DNA of 64,000 nucleotides. Source: Pachypanchax playfairii. Lineage: Eukaryota > Chordata > Actinopteri > Cyprinodontiformes > Aplocheilidae. Numbering within the stretch: position 1 is the stretch's first letter; each line of letters opens with the position of its first letter. Below are positions 39,080 to 51,651 of the stretch, piece after piece. The position numbers and the translations under genes are program-made. The stretch covers positions 793,219 to 857,218 of the forward strand of contig SSNP01000133.1 in NCBI GenBank assembly GCA_006937955.1. Direction: 5' to 3'. The notes under the pieces are model-generated. The model saw only the letters and a list, made by a program, of their open reading frames with translations. It did no database searches and was not told the origin of the DNA.

Positions 39080-41639
39080 GCACACCCTCAGGCACACACA
39101 CTTCCATACAACACACAAACACATGTTAAATAAATCAAGTCCAAGAAAAGTGGGAATTTAAAAGAAAAGTACTTCAACAACTTGAGACTTTTAACATGGA
39201 GGAAGAAAAAAATCAATCTGATTCATGTTTATATCATTTTATCTTTACTTCTTTTCAACATAATATTCTACTTTCTGCCTGACAGCAACAAAAGATTTAA
39301 GATTAAAGTGTTAAAGCTTTGAGTTTCCTTGTGAAGATCATGTTTTAAAAACCTATTTTATATGGCTGCAGATGTAGAAACACGAGCAATTAGGTGAGAA
39401 AATCTAATTCACATCAAATGACTTTTTGTAATTGTATCAACATAAAATAGAAATTGCATGTCCAGATGACACAGATTCTATTATTTTATAATGTTTTAGT
39501 CTTTTTAGCTTTAAAAACAGTGAACAGGGAAATAGTTCAGCTCTCCCTTTCCTCAATGATCAAGTAGGTTTCTGTAAGCGTGTATTAGACCAACCCTATA
39601 CAACATCGATTAGTGGCTGGTAGAAACACTGTATCCTGTAACTTTAGTCATTATTGTGCAGCGTTCTTTGGTTTATTCATGCATCTGGTGTAAAATTAAA
39701 GACTAGTGAGACTCATTCTCCTGAGGAACACCTTCATTATCCTGGAAAGTATATTTAAAAACTCTGAGAAAAACAAACACTGGATCTAAACTTCGCATAT
39801 CCACATGACTGTAGAGTCAGTTTGTTTGGTTTTCATTCATTTGCAGTAGTTAAAGTTTAAAATTGCTAAATAATGACCAAAAAAATAAACGTTTCTGGAA
39901 ATTATCAAGTCACGGCTCTTTAAAACAAGCAAATGTCATAAATAATCTTCTTTTTTTAGACTGAGAATTAGACCAGAACTAACTGTATGGACCTGAACTT
40001 TTTGGAAAGGTTTTATTGTGCATGTTCTTGGAGATAAACTTTAATTTGAGAGCCTGGAACACAGAATCCAGTTCTTTTAATCCAATCTGACCTGAGGTCA
40101 GGAGCTGCGGCTCCAGAGGAGAGTAATATCCTGTGTGGGACAGGAACCCATGGGAAACTGTGGGAAACGGGTCTGGATTGGTTGTAGATTCAATCTGATC
40201 TCTATTTACATGAAACATCAGGTGGAAACCTCGTAAAAACAAATCACTGCTTAAAACAACAACATTAAATGAGTTGTAGATTTCTTTGCACAAGTTAACA
40301 CGAGTAAAGCCCAGACAACAACATTAGGGAACAGAACATCTCATCTACACGAGCAGGTTTTAATGTGGAACCGGACCGGACCAGGCGCTGGACTTTGGGC
40401 CCTCGAGCCAACAGCTGCCTTTTTAAAGTATAGACAGGTGGCAAAACTGTTCCATAGAAGTGTTACAGCTGCCCGAGAGCATTACATGGAGATTCATCAA
40501 TCAACATGTTAGCACTGGATGGTTTGAAACGCTGCCCGCAGGCCGTCGTTTTAATAAGGCCAAATTCTTCTACCAACAGGAATGTGCAGAAAATCCTATC
40601 TGAGGGAGGATTGAAGTAAATCCAGACACTGTACCATGTGGTTTGTAGATAGATTATTTAATAGAATTGATAAAAAGAATTAAAAATGTTATTTAAATGT
40701 AAAAGTTCATCCTTCTTTGTAAAACTGATTATTCTTTGCTATTATTTAGAAGGATTTTTTCCTATGTACAAATACAACACTCTCTCTACAGGCATGTTTA
40801 CGTTCTGTCAGCATTTTTCTGTTACTTCACCTTACAACAATCAAGTGTAGCAGCTTGAGCAACTATAATTTAAAATATTTCACACTAATGGAAGTAGAAG
40901 CCATGCAGACTGAAAGTCTGGGTGTCTGCACGGCATCAGTTGGTTACCCAGCTGCAGCATCTAAACAACAACGCTCTGAGTAAAACCGAAGGAGGAGGAG
41001 TTGCAAGATAACTGGAGGAGGGGACAGGCCTCCATTTGTGTCCCCAAATAGGAGGACAGAGAAGGGGCATATTTGCCCCAGTTGACATCCCGTCCTACGC
41101 CACGGTGTGTCATCCCAAGTTGGTTTCCAGAGACGAGACAGCTCGCCTGAGAGCTGCCCAGCAACCATGAAGGCAGATGGAAACAGAGACGGGGAGGAGG
41201 GCGGGTGGACGGGACATCACATCAGTCATCCGTGTGACTTCAGACAAATATCCGATCTTCTTTCAAATAAACCGGCACACTCGAGCAGCAAAAGCATGAA
41301 AACAATAGAATTTGTTGAAGCAACTGACATTTATTTCTTCAGCAAAAAATAATCACTTCTGAGTGGGTGATGTGCATGATGCTCCAACACTTCCTGGAAC
41401 TGGTTGTTTTCGCCTACTCTTCCATCCACTTACGAGTTATCTGAGGAGGAGCACTGCCTTTCAAAACCTCCCACAACAAATCCACTACACTCCAATCTGG
41501 GCTGAACTTGAACTACTCTTTGGAGAACATCACTCTGTAAACACGTCAATTTCAGCTTTCATCTTAGGACCTTCAATTATCTAATGTCTTACTAACAAAT
41601 ATTTTATCAAGAAGCAGAAATCATGGCAGCGACAAGCAG

Positions 41640-41710
41640 AAGAGAAAAACATCAACCCCCCCAACCATGATAGTTCTACCACTGTGCTTCATAGTAGTTA
41701 TTCTTGTCAA
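41640..41710 (-). repeat. Possible decayed Tc1-like fragment
   Basis: The plus-strand string AACCATGATAGTTCTACCAC followed by TGTGCTTCATAGTAG resembles the reverse complement of the HGGGxxMxWG-coding stretch of Tc1 transposases, seen intact at 29,765-29,800. Only this short similarity remains. Confidence 0.3.
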
Positions 41711-43250
41711 AACATCAACCAAATGTTTTTATCATTTTCCTTTAACTTCTCTATCAAGGTCAAATATCTGGAGCTCTTCCTGATAAACTGCAACATATTT
41801 ATACTAATCAAGAGATTTTTATCTATTTAAGCTGTAAAAATAATTAATAAGGAGAAATGTCTCTGAATTTTAAAAACCTTTGATTTACAATCTATTGACA
41901 TTTTTGATGTATCAAATATCTATTGCTAATTTGGCGTTATGGACTCCTGCTGGTTTTGATTAAGATGATAATGATCAGGTGTTTCAAAGAGGTTCAACTG
42001 TTTGATTACTAAAATAAGTTTTAAAAAGTTACCAAAATCAATTGTTTAGTTTAAGTTTTTTGCTAATAGGAATAAACTGTGAAGCAAAGATGTCCAGTCT
42101 GAGACTGTAATGTCCATGTGGACCTCTCTGAATTAAACAGTTGACTTTAAAACATAAACCTTTCTCTCATTGGAGACACAACACTCACCTCAAACTAATT
42201 CAACAGGTTTAGATATGTCTGGGTCACAAAAACTGCAGTTTAGTCACAAATTGTTTTAATTATGTCTCATTGTTTGACGGCCCCTCCCAAAGTTCTCTCA
42301 CCCTGTTTTCTGATGATGGAAACTAAACTGAGACGAGTTTCCAGACATCCACCATGACTCTGCAAATATTTTGAGAGAAAACTTGACTTGCAAATTTCTC
42401 AAACATCTGAAAATTCAAGCAGCACGAGCAGCGAAGTCCTGAGACTTACATGAGAAAACTGAGAGCCTCCGCAAAGGTTTGAGACATTTTGGGAATTCCT
42501 TCAGACATTAGGATGATTTGGATTTCTGAAGGTAAAAAAAAAAAAAAAAAAAAAAAATGGGATAAACTGTTCATGATACTCCAAATAATGAAACTGGGTA
42601 AAGATTTGGGGATGTAAACAAAAAAGAACAAGAAACCACCTGCTCTAAAATCCCTCCTGACCAAGCTGTCATTCAACTCATGACAGCCAGACCTGCCAAC
42701 GACGAGAAGCAGCTCTAAGTTTCCTGCGGTCTCGCCTGACTTGGCGTCACTCCCACTGAGGAAACCACCAACAATCTGTTGGCCATGAATCACAATCCAC
42801 CATCAACCACATACCATCATAATCTCAGCCTCTAACGATATCACAAATCCTCCATGTAAGATGAAGAATGTTTCTGCTTATCAAGGTTTGAAATATCTTA
42901 AAACAGCAGACTCAGAGTTCTGCTGGTTGAATAATTGGCATTGTCTAGACAGAGACTGTCACAAAGACTAAAGGTCACCAAAAACCCAGAAACAGCCTCT
43001 GGCTTATCGTGACATCAGCTCTTTCAATTCTTTGAATATGTCAGCTGTAAATACCTTGAACATTTCCAGTGTCTGCAAACAAAAGCTGGAGGATAAGCAG
43101 GGACTTATTGATTTCAGATGAAAGGTGAGAGAGATGATTATGTTTTACTTTGAGATAATTACATATGCATAAAGCTACAAACAATGATTTCCTTTTCAGC
43201 AGTAATACCAAACAGACATTACTGCAAAAAGCAGTAAACTGTAGTCCTAC

Positions 43251-43276
43251 CTGGTGGAGCAAGTCCAGCTTTATGT
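43251..43276 (-). other. map2: Candidate 26-nt non-coding map2 5' UTR exon
   Basis: ACATAAAGCTGGACTTGCTC plus CACCAG is bordered by a strong pyrimidine tract and TGCAG acceptor (43277-43300) and a GTAGGA donor (43245-43250). There is no coding potential. It would fit as an internal 5' UTR exon between 63,660 and 31,900. Confidence 0.35.
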
Positions 43277-46200
43277 CTGCAGAAAAAAAGCAAAGGAGGC
43301 AGCAGCTTCTGCAGAGGAAGAGAAGAAGAAGAAAGAAAAATGAGCAACAAACAGAGGAGCGAACTGGAGTCAGAGGGGCAGCGCCGCACTCTGAAATGAC
43401 TGATGCTTTTTTACCGGCAAACGGAGCCGGCGTTGCTGCAGCCTACTACAGCACACACACACACACACACCGAGCCAAATGACACGCTGCCTTACATCCC
43501 CTCCACCCGCACACACTGAAGCCGGTGTCTGCACTGCAACAGGGAGGGGTGGGCGTGGGGGTTGGGGATGTCTGAGCACTATGAACGTGTGTGTGTGTAT
43601 ATTTGCTCGTCAGTCCCATTAATTCCTATTTGAAAGGGATATGAAGCTCATGGAGCCCCGAGGGAAGTGAATTCAGAAAGAAAAGACCTTCTCTATCAGT
43701 GGCGCATTGCATTCTTCTCTGTGATTTATCTCATCTGCCACGTCGCTGAAAGACGCTCACATTAAGATGCACAACAAAGAAAAATCCAAACAGGACAGCA
43801 AATGCTGCATGACTGTATCTGTGAGTGAGTAGAGGAGGGGTGTGGGGCTTGCCCCATGCTGAATAATTGCTGTCAGTGGTGCTCATTTGCAGGCAGGGCC
43901 AAGTGCTGCAGCAGCACTGAAACAAAGGCAGCGAGGGGGAACGAGGGTGAAAACCAGGAGCTAAGGGAGAGACTGCAGAGACTCGGACCAGCACAGTGAA
44001 AACACACACGCCAAAACCTTAAATACCCTCCTTATTACTCCAACCTCTAACCATATAAAATGTATTTATAGTGCAGAGAATCCTGGTCATGCTATTCATC
44101 ACCAGCACTACAACAGATGTCAGAGTGAATAAATTAGGACATTATGAAGTGAGTAGAAAAGCTAAAAGAAATATTACTGGTTCTTGTTCACACTGGAAAC
44201 TGAAGCCGGAACTGTTAAAACGTTTTTTATTATCTCATAACTAAATTATCTCTTTTAAAAATAGTTGGAATTCTGACATTTATTTTGTCAGCATCCTAAT
44301 TTTGGCTCTGCTGACCCCCATGTGAAGAGCTGAGTTCTCACATGGATGCTAAACTTGCAGAATCTGTGTTTAAATAAAACAAACTGCTGCAAATGCTGAA
44401 ACAAGAAACCTCAAGGTCAAAGGTGACAGAGGTAGCAGCTCTTTTAGCTTGTGTGTCAGCAGATCCGTGATGTAACGTCAGCGAATGCCAGAGAAAATAT
44501 TAACTATCCGTAAATTAAAAAAAGATTTCTAAATCCGGGAATATGTGATGTTGAATATTCTTCAAAAGTAACAGTTTATAATATTATATAAAATATGTGT
44601 TAGAATTTATTTTACTATGCCATCATGTATGAGGTGTTAAATGTGGGTGAAGACCAACTACTAGCTGATTCCACTTCCACATTAAAATATTTTATTTTAT
44701 TTTATTTTATATCACACGACATTAAAAATGATTTGAATATTTTGTTTAACTTCTCCTGATTACTGATCTCTGTGGCAGCAAATGAGTTTTTACTTGCTAA
44801 TTATTCACCAAAATACTACGTGCATCTGTGATGATGCTATGTAACCATAACAACCATATTGTTGGAGGTACCAAGATGACCAAATGTTAAACTTTCCAGC
44901 TGACAGGTCAAACAAATATTCAAAACAGAATTGTTTTAAAAGTACTAAAGTAAATATGCCCTGTAAGTTTACCAGCTATTCTCAGTGATGGATACATAAA
45001 CATTTTATAGTTGCATTTAAAAGCTACACAATTGGACAATTTTTAAAAACCAAAAAACCTTGAAATTAAATCATGAAACTGTTAAATTTACTGGTCAGAA
45101 TCACTAAAACAAACCAGTAGGCCCCAACCGATGTTCAGAAAGACTCCTGCATGTGATGGACAAACCTCAGACAGACCACAGAGGTTGATGTGAAACTGAA
45201 TCATAAAGGCAAACGTCATTATGTCTCCAAAACCACTCCAAAATTAAAGGGAGAGAGGAAACGGGCCACATCTTCTATTAGTTTGGCAGAAAGAGCCATC
45301 AGTTTGGGGCTGTAATCAAGCTGTCAACATCCAGGACTGATCTCAGTGAAGGAAAAGGAGACATTTAAAATGGCGTCTTTCAGTTTTCAACACTTTTTGG
45401 ACGAAGAGAGGAATGATGAGATTTAAAGGTGAAGTTAGGTGAGGTTGAAAACATGGAGACAGACTGAGGGTATCCAGTTTCTGCCACCTTCTGGGCAGCA
45501 TTCTGCCAGTGCTGATTAAAGACCAAAGCACGACAACAACAAACATACCAGCTAACATCTAATCTCCAAGGATGCAGATGCCAAACGTGCTAATGCCAAT
45601 CTGCTAGAACCAACGGATCCGTCAGACTCAGCAGGCACTGGACAGAATACACATTATTTTATGTGTCTGTGTTTGAGCAGAGACATACAGAGACATACAG
45701 GTTTCTCATCGATATGTCAGTCTTATTGCTGTACTGGGAAGGACTCGATCTTTCGTTGGCGCTCCAACCCCCTGTGATCAGGATTAGCCGAGCAGATCAT
45801 CCCCTGAGTACGAGGCATCAATCCCTTCATAAAGATTTGAATGATTTCACTGCTGATCAGAACATTTTAGAATCTGTTTGATGTACTACAGATTACAGAT
45901 TAACCAGGATCAGTTTTTGTCTGTTGGCCATCCTGGTTTAAACAAACGGGTCATTGACAGGTTTTTTCAGAACTTCATGATGTATTTATCAACGTGCTGG
46001 ACAGTGGTACCTAAAGACCAGGGTTCCACAGTCCAGCACTTAAACAGCAAATCAATAAAGATCTCCTATAAAAAAGGACAACTAAAGGTCAATTTATAAA
46101 GAGTTATTAGATGAAATTAAATTAGAAATGATCTTGTTCTCCAGGAAGAATAAACAGGTGACTAACGCTGGATTTAATGTGCATTCAGTTTGACTGACGT

Positions 46201-46839
46201 TCTGTTGTATCCAGCTTGTCCCTTGCTGACTTGTCACTGAATCCGACCCCTTATTAAAGCATGACTCATGCTAGTTAAAATGCAGCATTAGCAAACTGCA
46301 TTTCACTGAGCAGACAAACTTCCTGCAAGGCTCTTTGAGGACACGGTGGTTTACAGAAGTGTGTTGGTGCAGCATCAAGAATCAAGTGGAACGCTGAGTA
46401 ATGCAGACAAAATATAGACCTTTACACAACATACATGTTAAAACTCTGGGGGTATTACTATGTATAGGTACAACCAGAAAGATTTTAATATCAGTCAATA
46501 AAAACCCCAAATAGTCTCAAAATAGTCTCAAGTTTTATTTATAAAAAAGAGAAATAAAAAAGGTTCTGATAGAGACCGACCTGGTCAAACAAACATGTGA
46601 TCAGATCCATTTTGTTTATATTCTCCCTCAAACACTGGGAAGACTTTTTATTATAGGGATACGTTTTTATTCTAAATCCCAGTTCTTCAGATCTGCTGCA
46701 TGTTTTCCTGATTCAACACACCTGATTGCAGTTGATTAACTAGTTGATTAACTAGATTTAGTTGAACTGTAGTCATCTGAACCAGGAAAACCTCTAAAAC
46801 ACAAAGGGAACTCTTTTCTAAACTAAGCTGTCCAAAATA

Positions 46840-48060
46840 CACTCACCGGCCACTTTATTAGGTACACCATGCTAGTAATGGGTTGGACCCCCTTTTGCCT
46901 TCAGAACTGCCTCAATTCTTCGTGGCATAGATTCAACAAGGTGCTGGAAGCATTCCTCAGAGAGTTTGGTCCATATTGACATGATGGCATCACACAGTTG
47001 GCGCAGATTTGTCGGCTGCACATCCATGATGCGAATCTCCCGTTCCACCACATCCCAAAGATGCTCTATTGGATTGAGATCTGGTGACTGTGGAGGCCAT
47101 TTGAGTACAGTGAACTCATTGTCATGTTCAAGAAACCAGTCCGAGATGATTCCAGCTTTATGACATGGCGCATTATCCTGCTGAAAGTAGCCATCAGAAG
47201 TTGGGTACATTGTGGTCATAAAGGGATGGACATGGTCAGCAACAATACTCAGGTAGGCTGTGGCGTTGTAACGATGCTCAATTGGTACCAAGGGGCCCAA
47301 AGAGTGCCAAGAAAATATTCCCCACACCATTACACCACCACCACCAGCCTGAACCGTTGATACAAGGCAGGATGGATCCATGCTTTCATGTTGTTGACGC
47401 CAAATTCTGACCCTACCATCCGAATGTCGCAGCAGAAATCGAGACTCATCAGACCAGGCAACGTTTTTCCAATCTTCTATTGTCCAATTTCGATGAGCTT
47501 GTGCAAGTTGTAGCCTCAGTTTCCTGTTCTTAGCTGAAAGGAGTGGCACCCGGCGTGGTCTTCTGCTGCTGTAGCCCATCTGCCTCAAAGTTCGACGTAC
47601 TGTGCGTTCAGAGATGCTCTTCTGCCTACCTTGGTTGTAACGAGTGGTTATTTGAGTCACTGTTGCATTTCTATCAGCTCGAACCAGTCTGGCCATTCTC
47701 CTCTGACCTCTGGCATCAACAAGGCATTTCCGCCCACAGAACTGCCGCTCACTGGATATTTTTTCTTTTTCGGACCATTCTCTGTAAACCCTAGAGATGG
47801 TTGTGCGTGAAAATCCCAGTAGATCAGCAGTTTCTGAAATACTCAGACCAGCCATTCTGGCACCAACAACCATGCCACGTTCAAAGTCACTCAAATCACC
47901 TTTCTTCCCCATACTGATGCTCGGTTTGAACTGCAGGAGATTGTCTTGACCATGTGTAAATGCCTAAATGCACTGAGTTGCCGCCATGTGATTGGCTGAT
48001 TAGAAATTAAGTGTTAACGAGCAGTTGGACAGGTGTACCTAATAAAGTGGCCGGTGAGTG
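46840..48060 (-). mobile_element. Tc1-like transposon (DD36E) with 29-bp inverted repeats
   Basis: A 1,221-bp element in the long map2 5' intron. Terminal inverted repeats 46840-46868 and 48032-48060 begin CACTCACCGGCCACTTTATT and are identical over 29 nt. TA duplications are at 46838-46839 and 48061-48062. The short ends contrast with the 200-bp IR/DR ends of the other Tc1-like element here, so this is a distinct family. Size and ends suggest a complete copy. Confidence 0.95.
46872..47912 (-). CDS. Tc1-like transposase with DD36E spacing, intact, 346 aa
   Basis: Uninterrupted 346-codon frame from ATG 47910-47912. The N-terminal HTH region includes AGLSISETADLLGFSRTTIS (residues 21-40) and a second HTH near 80-115. 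Catalytic residues are D155 (VAWSDESRF), D246 (YFQQDNAPCH) and E283 (SPDLNPIEHLW). The D246-E283 interval has 36 residues, giving DD36E rather than the DD34E of classic Tc1, matching the lineage described as Incomer. GGGVMVWGIFSW is the Gly-rich box. It ends ...GGPTHY, three bases from the inverted repeat. No frameshift seen, so it may be functional. Confidence 0.94.
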   Translation of the reverse strand: MGKKGDLSDFERGMVVGARMAGLSISETADLLGFSRTTISRVYREWSEKEKISSERQFCGRKCLVDARGQRRMARLVRADRNATVTQITTRYNQGRQKSISERTVRRTLRQMGYSSRRPRRVPLLSAKNRKLRLQLAQAHRNWTIEDWKNVAWSDESRFLLRHSDGRVRIWRQQHESMDPSCLVSTVQAGGGGVMVWGIFSWHSLGPLVPIEHRYNATAYLSIVADHVHPFMTTMYPTSDGYFQQDNAPCHKAGIISDWFLEHDNEFTVLKWPPQSPDLNPIEHLWDVVEREIRIMDVQPTNLRQLCDAIMSIWTKLSEECFQHLVESMPRRIEAVLKAKGGPTHY

Positions 48061-50570
48061 TATGTTAAAGTTTTAGGTGATAAAGTTGCTGATTTGCAAC
48101 TGGTCTGTAACTATAAATAGTACATGTTGTTTCTACCCACCAGTACTAAATGATAGTAATGCATAAGATTAATATGTTGTTAAAAAGAACAACTTTTTAA
48201 GAAAGAAAGAGAGAAGTGTGGTTTAGAGATTCTTACTGTTTGTAGTAATTAAACAGTATAAATCCATCAGATAACAGAGTTTAGTTCAGAGTTGTGTGAA
48301 TGAAGTTTAACTCTTTATGTACCTACATTTGGCTTAATTAGCATTTACAGATTTTGTATTTGTTTTTATGTAAATGCAATTACAAGTAAATAAATAGTTT
48401 AAAAGTCACGCAGCATGAACTGAACCGTATACTTTTATTGCTCATGACTTTAAAGCTTAAGGGTTATAAATGAGGTCATAAAAGTTATGATCCTTATGAG
48501 GAAACTCTGGCACATAAAGAACAACTCTCAAAGGAACAAACTTGTATTTACAACCTGGGTTCTTATCTTTCAGAACCTTATACGTTCCTTCAGAAACAGA
48601 AATACAGATTGCTTCAGTACAAGTCTTTAAACAGTAACAAACTATAGAAGGTGTCTTTAGTGCTGCTAAATCCTAAACAATAACTATTTTCCTTTTCAAA
48701 ATCTAGTAGATTATATGCATGTATATTAAGCTAGCACATATATGATCCCAAAATAAATGAATATATTTTTAAAAGCATCAGAACTGGTTACTGACAACCC
48801 TAATAAGATGACTTCTACTGTAGAACTAACTGCACTTGTAACCCAGAAATTCTGATTTATTAATGGCATAAAAAAATGTTATTAATACCCGTGTGAGTTT
48901 ACATGTCCAAGAAGTTAGTGCCCCACTAACACCAGTCCTGTCATCCAGACAGGAACGTTGTGCCGCAGCAGACGGATTGTTATGGATACAAACTGGACCA
49001 ACGCTTGCAGAACCAGGACAGGAGAAACAGTCTACTTCCAGGTCCAACGATGATCTTGTAGTTTTAATGAGAATGTAACATCATCATCTGACTGATTGTT
49101 CTAACAAAGCAAATCTAACTGAAAACAGCAGATTCATTCATTTACTCATCTTTTTCAGAAGATCGGCAGGTCTTTGATCTCCACCAGACACCACCCAACA
49201 GACACAAAGAGATCATATGTTTTAATCAGGAGACGTTCATGTTCATGTTTCAGGATCATTTTAATGGATAGATATTTGATTAGATGCATTAAAGAGTTGT
49301 TACCTTCAGCTTCAGCAAATTCCCTGTAATGTTTCAGGTTTTTCCCCAAAAGCCAAATCAGTGATTCATTCTTTGTTCACTACAACAAAATATTAACAGT
49401 AGAAGTTTATCCTTTTTGGCTTGTTGTCCGTTCACTCTACAGTGACTCTGATTTCTCTAACTATCAATAAATTTGATAGATTTCACTTCTGACATTTCAA
49501 ATCTTACTTCTGAACATTTTCCATCAAAAACCAGCTGACTGATAAAGATTGGGACACCATCCAAGAGATTCTGGTCTTTATAACAATTTAAACATATTAA
49601 TCTATAATTAGTCTTGAATAACATCATGTCTCAGGGGAAAAAGCAAAACAAAAACAAAACTAATTTATATCACAAACAAAAGAGAGTGTTTGGTTTCTGT
49701 TTGCAAAGAGAAACAACCTTTTCAATCCTCTCACAAACACAAGCTGAACCCTGGTCTGTTACCATTTACACAAAATAAGCTGTGTATTTCATTATACTGA
49801 TGTAATTATCTGCTCAAACACAACAGCTGTGCTGTTTGTTATTGTTCAGAGGCCACAACAGCAACGCAGTTTCGTGAAAAGCTCGAGAACATAAAAACAT
49901 TAAACGTCTGTGTCACTGCAGACATTTCTGATTTATAATTATGGCTGAGAGCAAAACACGGGGAGTCCATTTGCTATAAGAGGAGGCGACGCACAGTTCT
50001 CAAAAACCTGGAAGCCATTTGTGTCTAAAACCCAAAACACAGGAAGTAACAGCAAGTTTATCACATCTGCCGAACCGCTGGATAGAATATTAAGTTTGAT
50101 AGAAAATCAACTTCTTTTCTTTCTCTCTACCACCCAGAAACATGACCTGGGGGGGGTTTATGTTATCTCATCATTCACATTTAAAAATAACCAGCGGTAC
50201 ACACACCCCCCCCCCCTCCCAGACTGATGGGCTGAAGATGGTCTGTGTGTGTGTGTTACTCTTGGACCCTCGTTCCCGTTCCCCTCTGATATAAGTAGAA
50301 CACAGGAAATTCCTCATATGTGAAATATGCTTGTGAGAGATCTGGTCAAAACAGCACAGCTTAGAACAGGAAGACAAAAAGAGACAGAAAAAAGAAGAAA
50401 GATGGATGAATTATATACAGAAAAAGAAGAAAGGACTAATGTGATGAGTGTGTGTGTTTGGTGGGGGGGGGGTTTCAAAGACTGAGAAGCTGTTTTATAG
50501 ACTTTACTGTGTCTGAAGGCGTCCTCCTTACAATTTACAGTGTGTGTTGTGTATATTAACTGTCTGCTGG

Positions 50571-50626
<56 letters not shown>

Positions 50627-50915
50627 TTGTTTTTCTGACCTCCTGAGGACCAGTTTCCTGACTTTTACTATCTTTCTGGGGTCCGAGGGTTCTTGTGGGG
50701 ACCGAAGCCTGGTCCCCATGAGGGGGACTCCCCTTTTTAGGGTTAGGGGTTAGGTTTATAGGTACGGTGTGAATAGAGTTTTAGTTAGTCTTAGGGTTAG
50801 TTATAGATCAGTAATGGTTGAGGTTAGTAAAAGGGTAGGGGTTAGGTATAAATCTAGTTACTAAAATCAATGGAAGTCAATGGACGGTCCCCATAAGGAT
50901 ACCAAAACACACTTG

Positions 50916-50976
<61 letters not shown>

Positions 50977-51265
50977 TTGTTTTTCTGACCTCCTGAGGAC
51001 CAGTTTCCTGACTTTTACTATCTTTCTGGGGTCCGAGGGTTCTTGTGGGGACCGAAGCCTGGTCCCCATGAGGGGGACTCCCCTTTTTAGGGTTAGGGGT
51101 TAGGTTTATAGGTACGGTGTGAATAGAGTTTTAGTTAGTCTTAGGGTTAGTTATAGATCAGTAATGGTTGAGGTTAGTAAAAGGGTTTGGGTTAGGTATA
51201 AATCTAGTTACTAAAATCAATGGAAGTCAATGGACGGTCCCCATAAGGATACCAAAACACACTTG

Positions 51266-51313
<48 letters not shown>

Positions 51314-51605
51314 GGTTTGTTTTTCTGACCTCCTGAGGACCAGTTTCCTGACTTTTACTATCTTTCTGGGGTCCGAGGGTTCTTGTGGGGACCGAAGCCT
51401 GGTCCCCATGAGGGGGACTCCCCTTTTTAGGGTTAGGGGTTAGGTTTATAGGTACGGTGTGAATAGAGTTTTAGTTAGTCTTAGGGTTAGTTATAGATCA
51501 GTAATGGTTGAGGTTAGTAAAAGGGTTTGGGTTAGGTATAAATCTAGTTACTAAAATCAATGGAAGTCAATGGACGGTCCCCATAAGGATACCAAAACAC
51601 ACTTG

Positions 51606-51650
<45 letters not shown>
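50571..51650 (+). repeat. Three-unit tandem array of telomere-like repeat with (TG)n spacers
   Basis: Three units of about 340-350 bp, shown by TTTCTGACC anchors ending at 50,640, 50,990 and 51,330. Each has a (TG)n of 40-57 nt (50573-50622, 50918-50972, 51268-51309, closing run 51608-51648) and a body of about 295 bp with GGTCCGAGGGTTCTTGTGGG, TTAGGGTTAGGGGTTAGG and AATGGAAGTCAATGGACGGT, ending in CACACTTGCA. Units 2 and 3 are nearly identical; unit 1 differs at a few bases. A fourth, inverted copy is at 11.2 kb. The overlapping open frames are repeat artefacts. Confidence 0.95.

Positions 51651-51651
<1 letters not shown>

Noticed and set aside
39979..40293. 104-codon minus-strand frame on the map2 strand
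   Set aside because: No splice borders that fit map2 phases and no similarity to MAP family proteins.
47543..47794. Plus-strand open frame of 83 codons
   Set aside because: Antisense shadow of the DD36E transposase.
50528..51409. Open frames with a shared GTRLRSPQEPSDPRKIVKVR peptide
   Set aside because: They arise from the tandem repeat units and run into translated (CA)n; the same frame appears in the copy at 11.4 kb. No start, splice or domain evidence.
50571..51650. CRISPR-like alternation of repeats and spacers
   Set aside because: Units are about 345 bp, the 'spacers' are identical, and this is a eukaryotic genome; it is a satellite-like tandem array.
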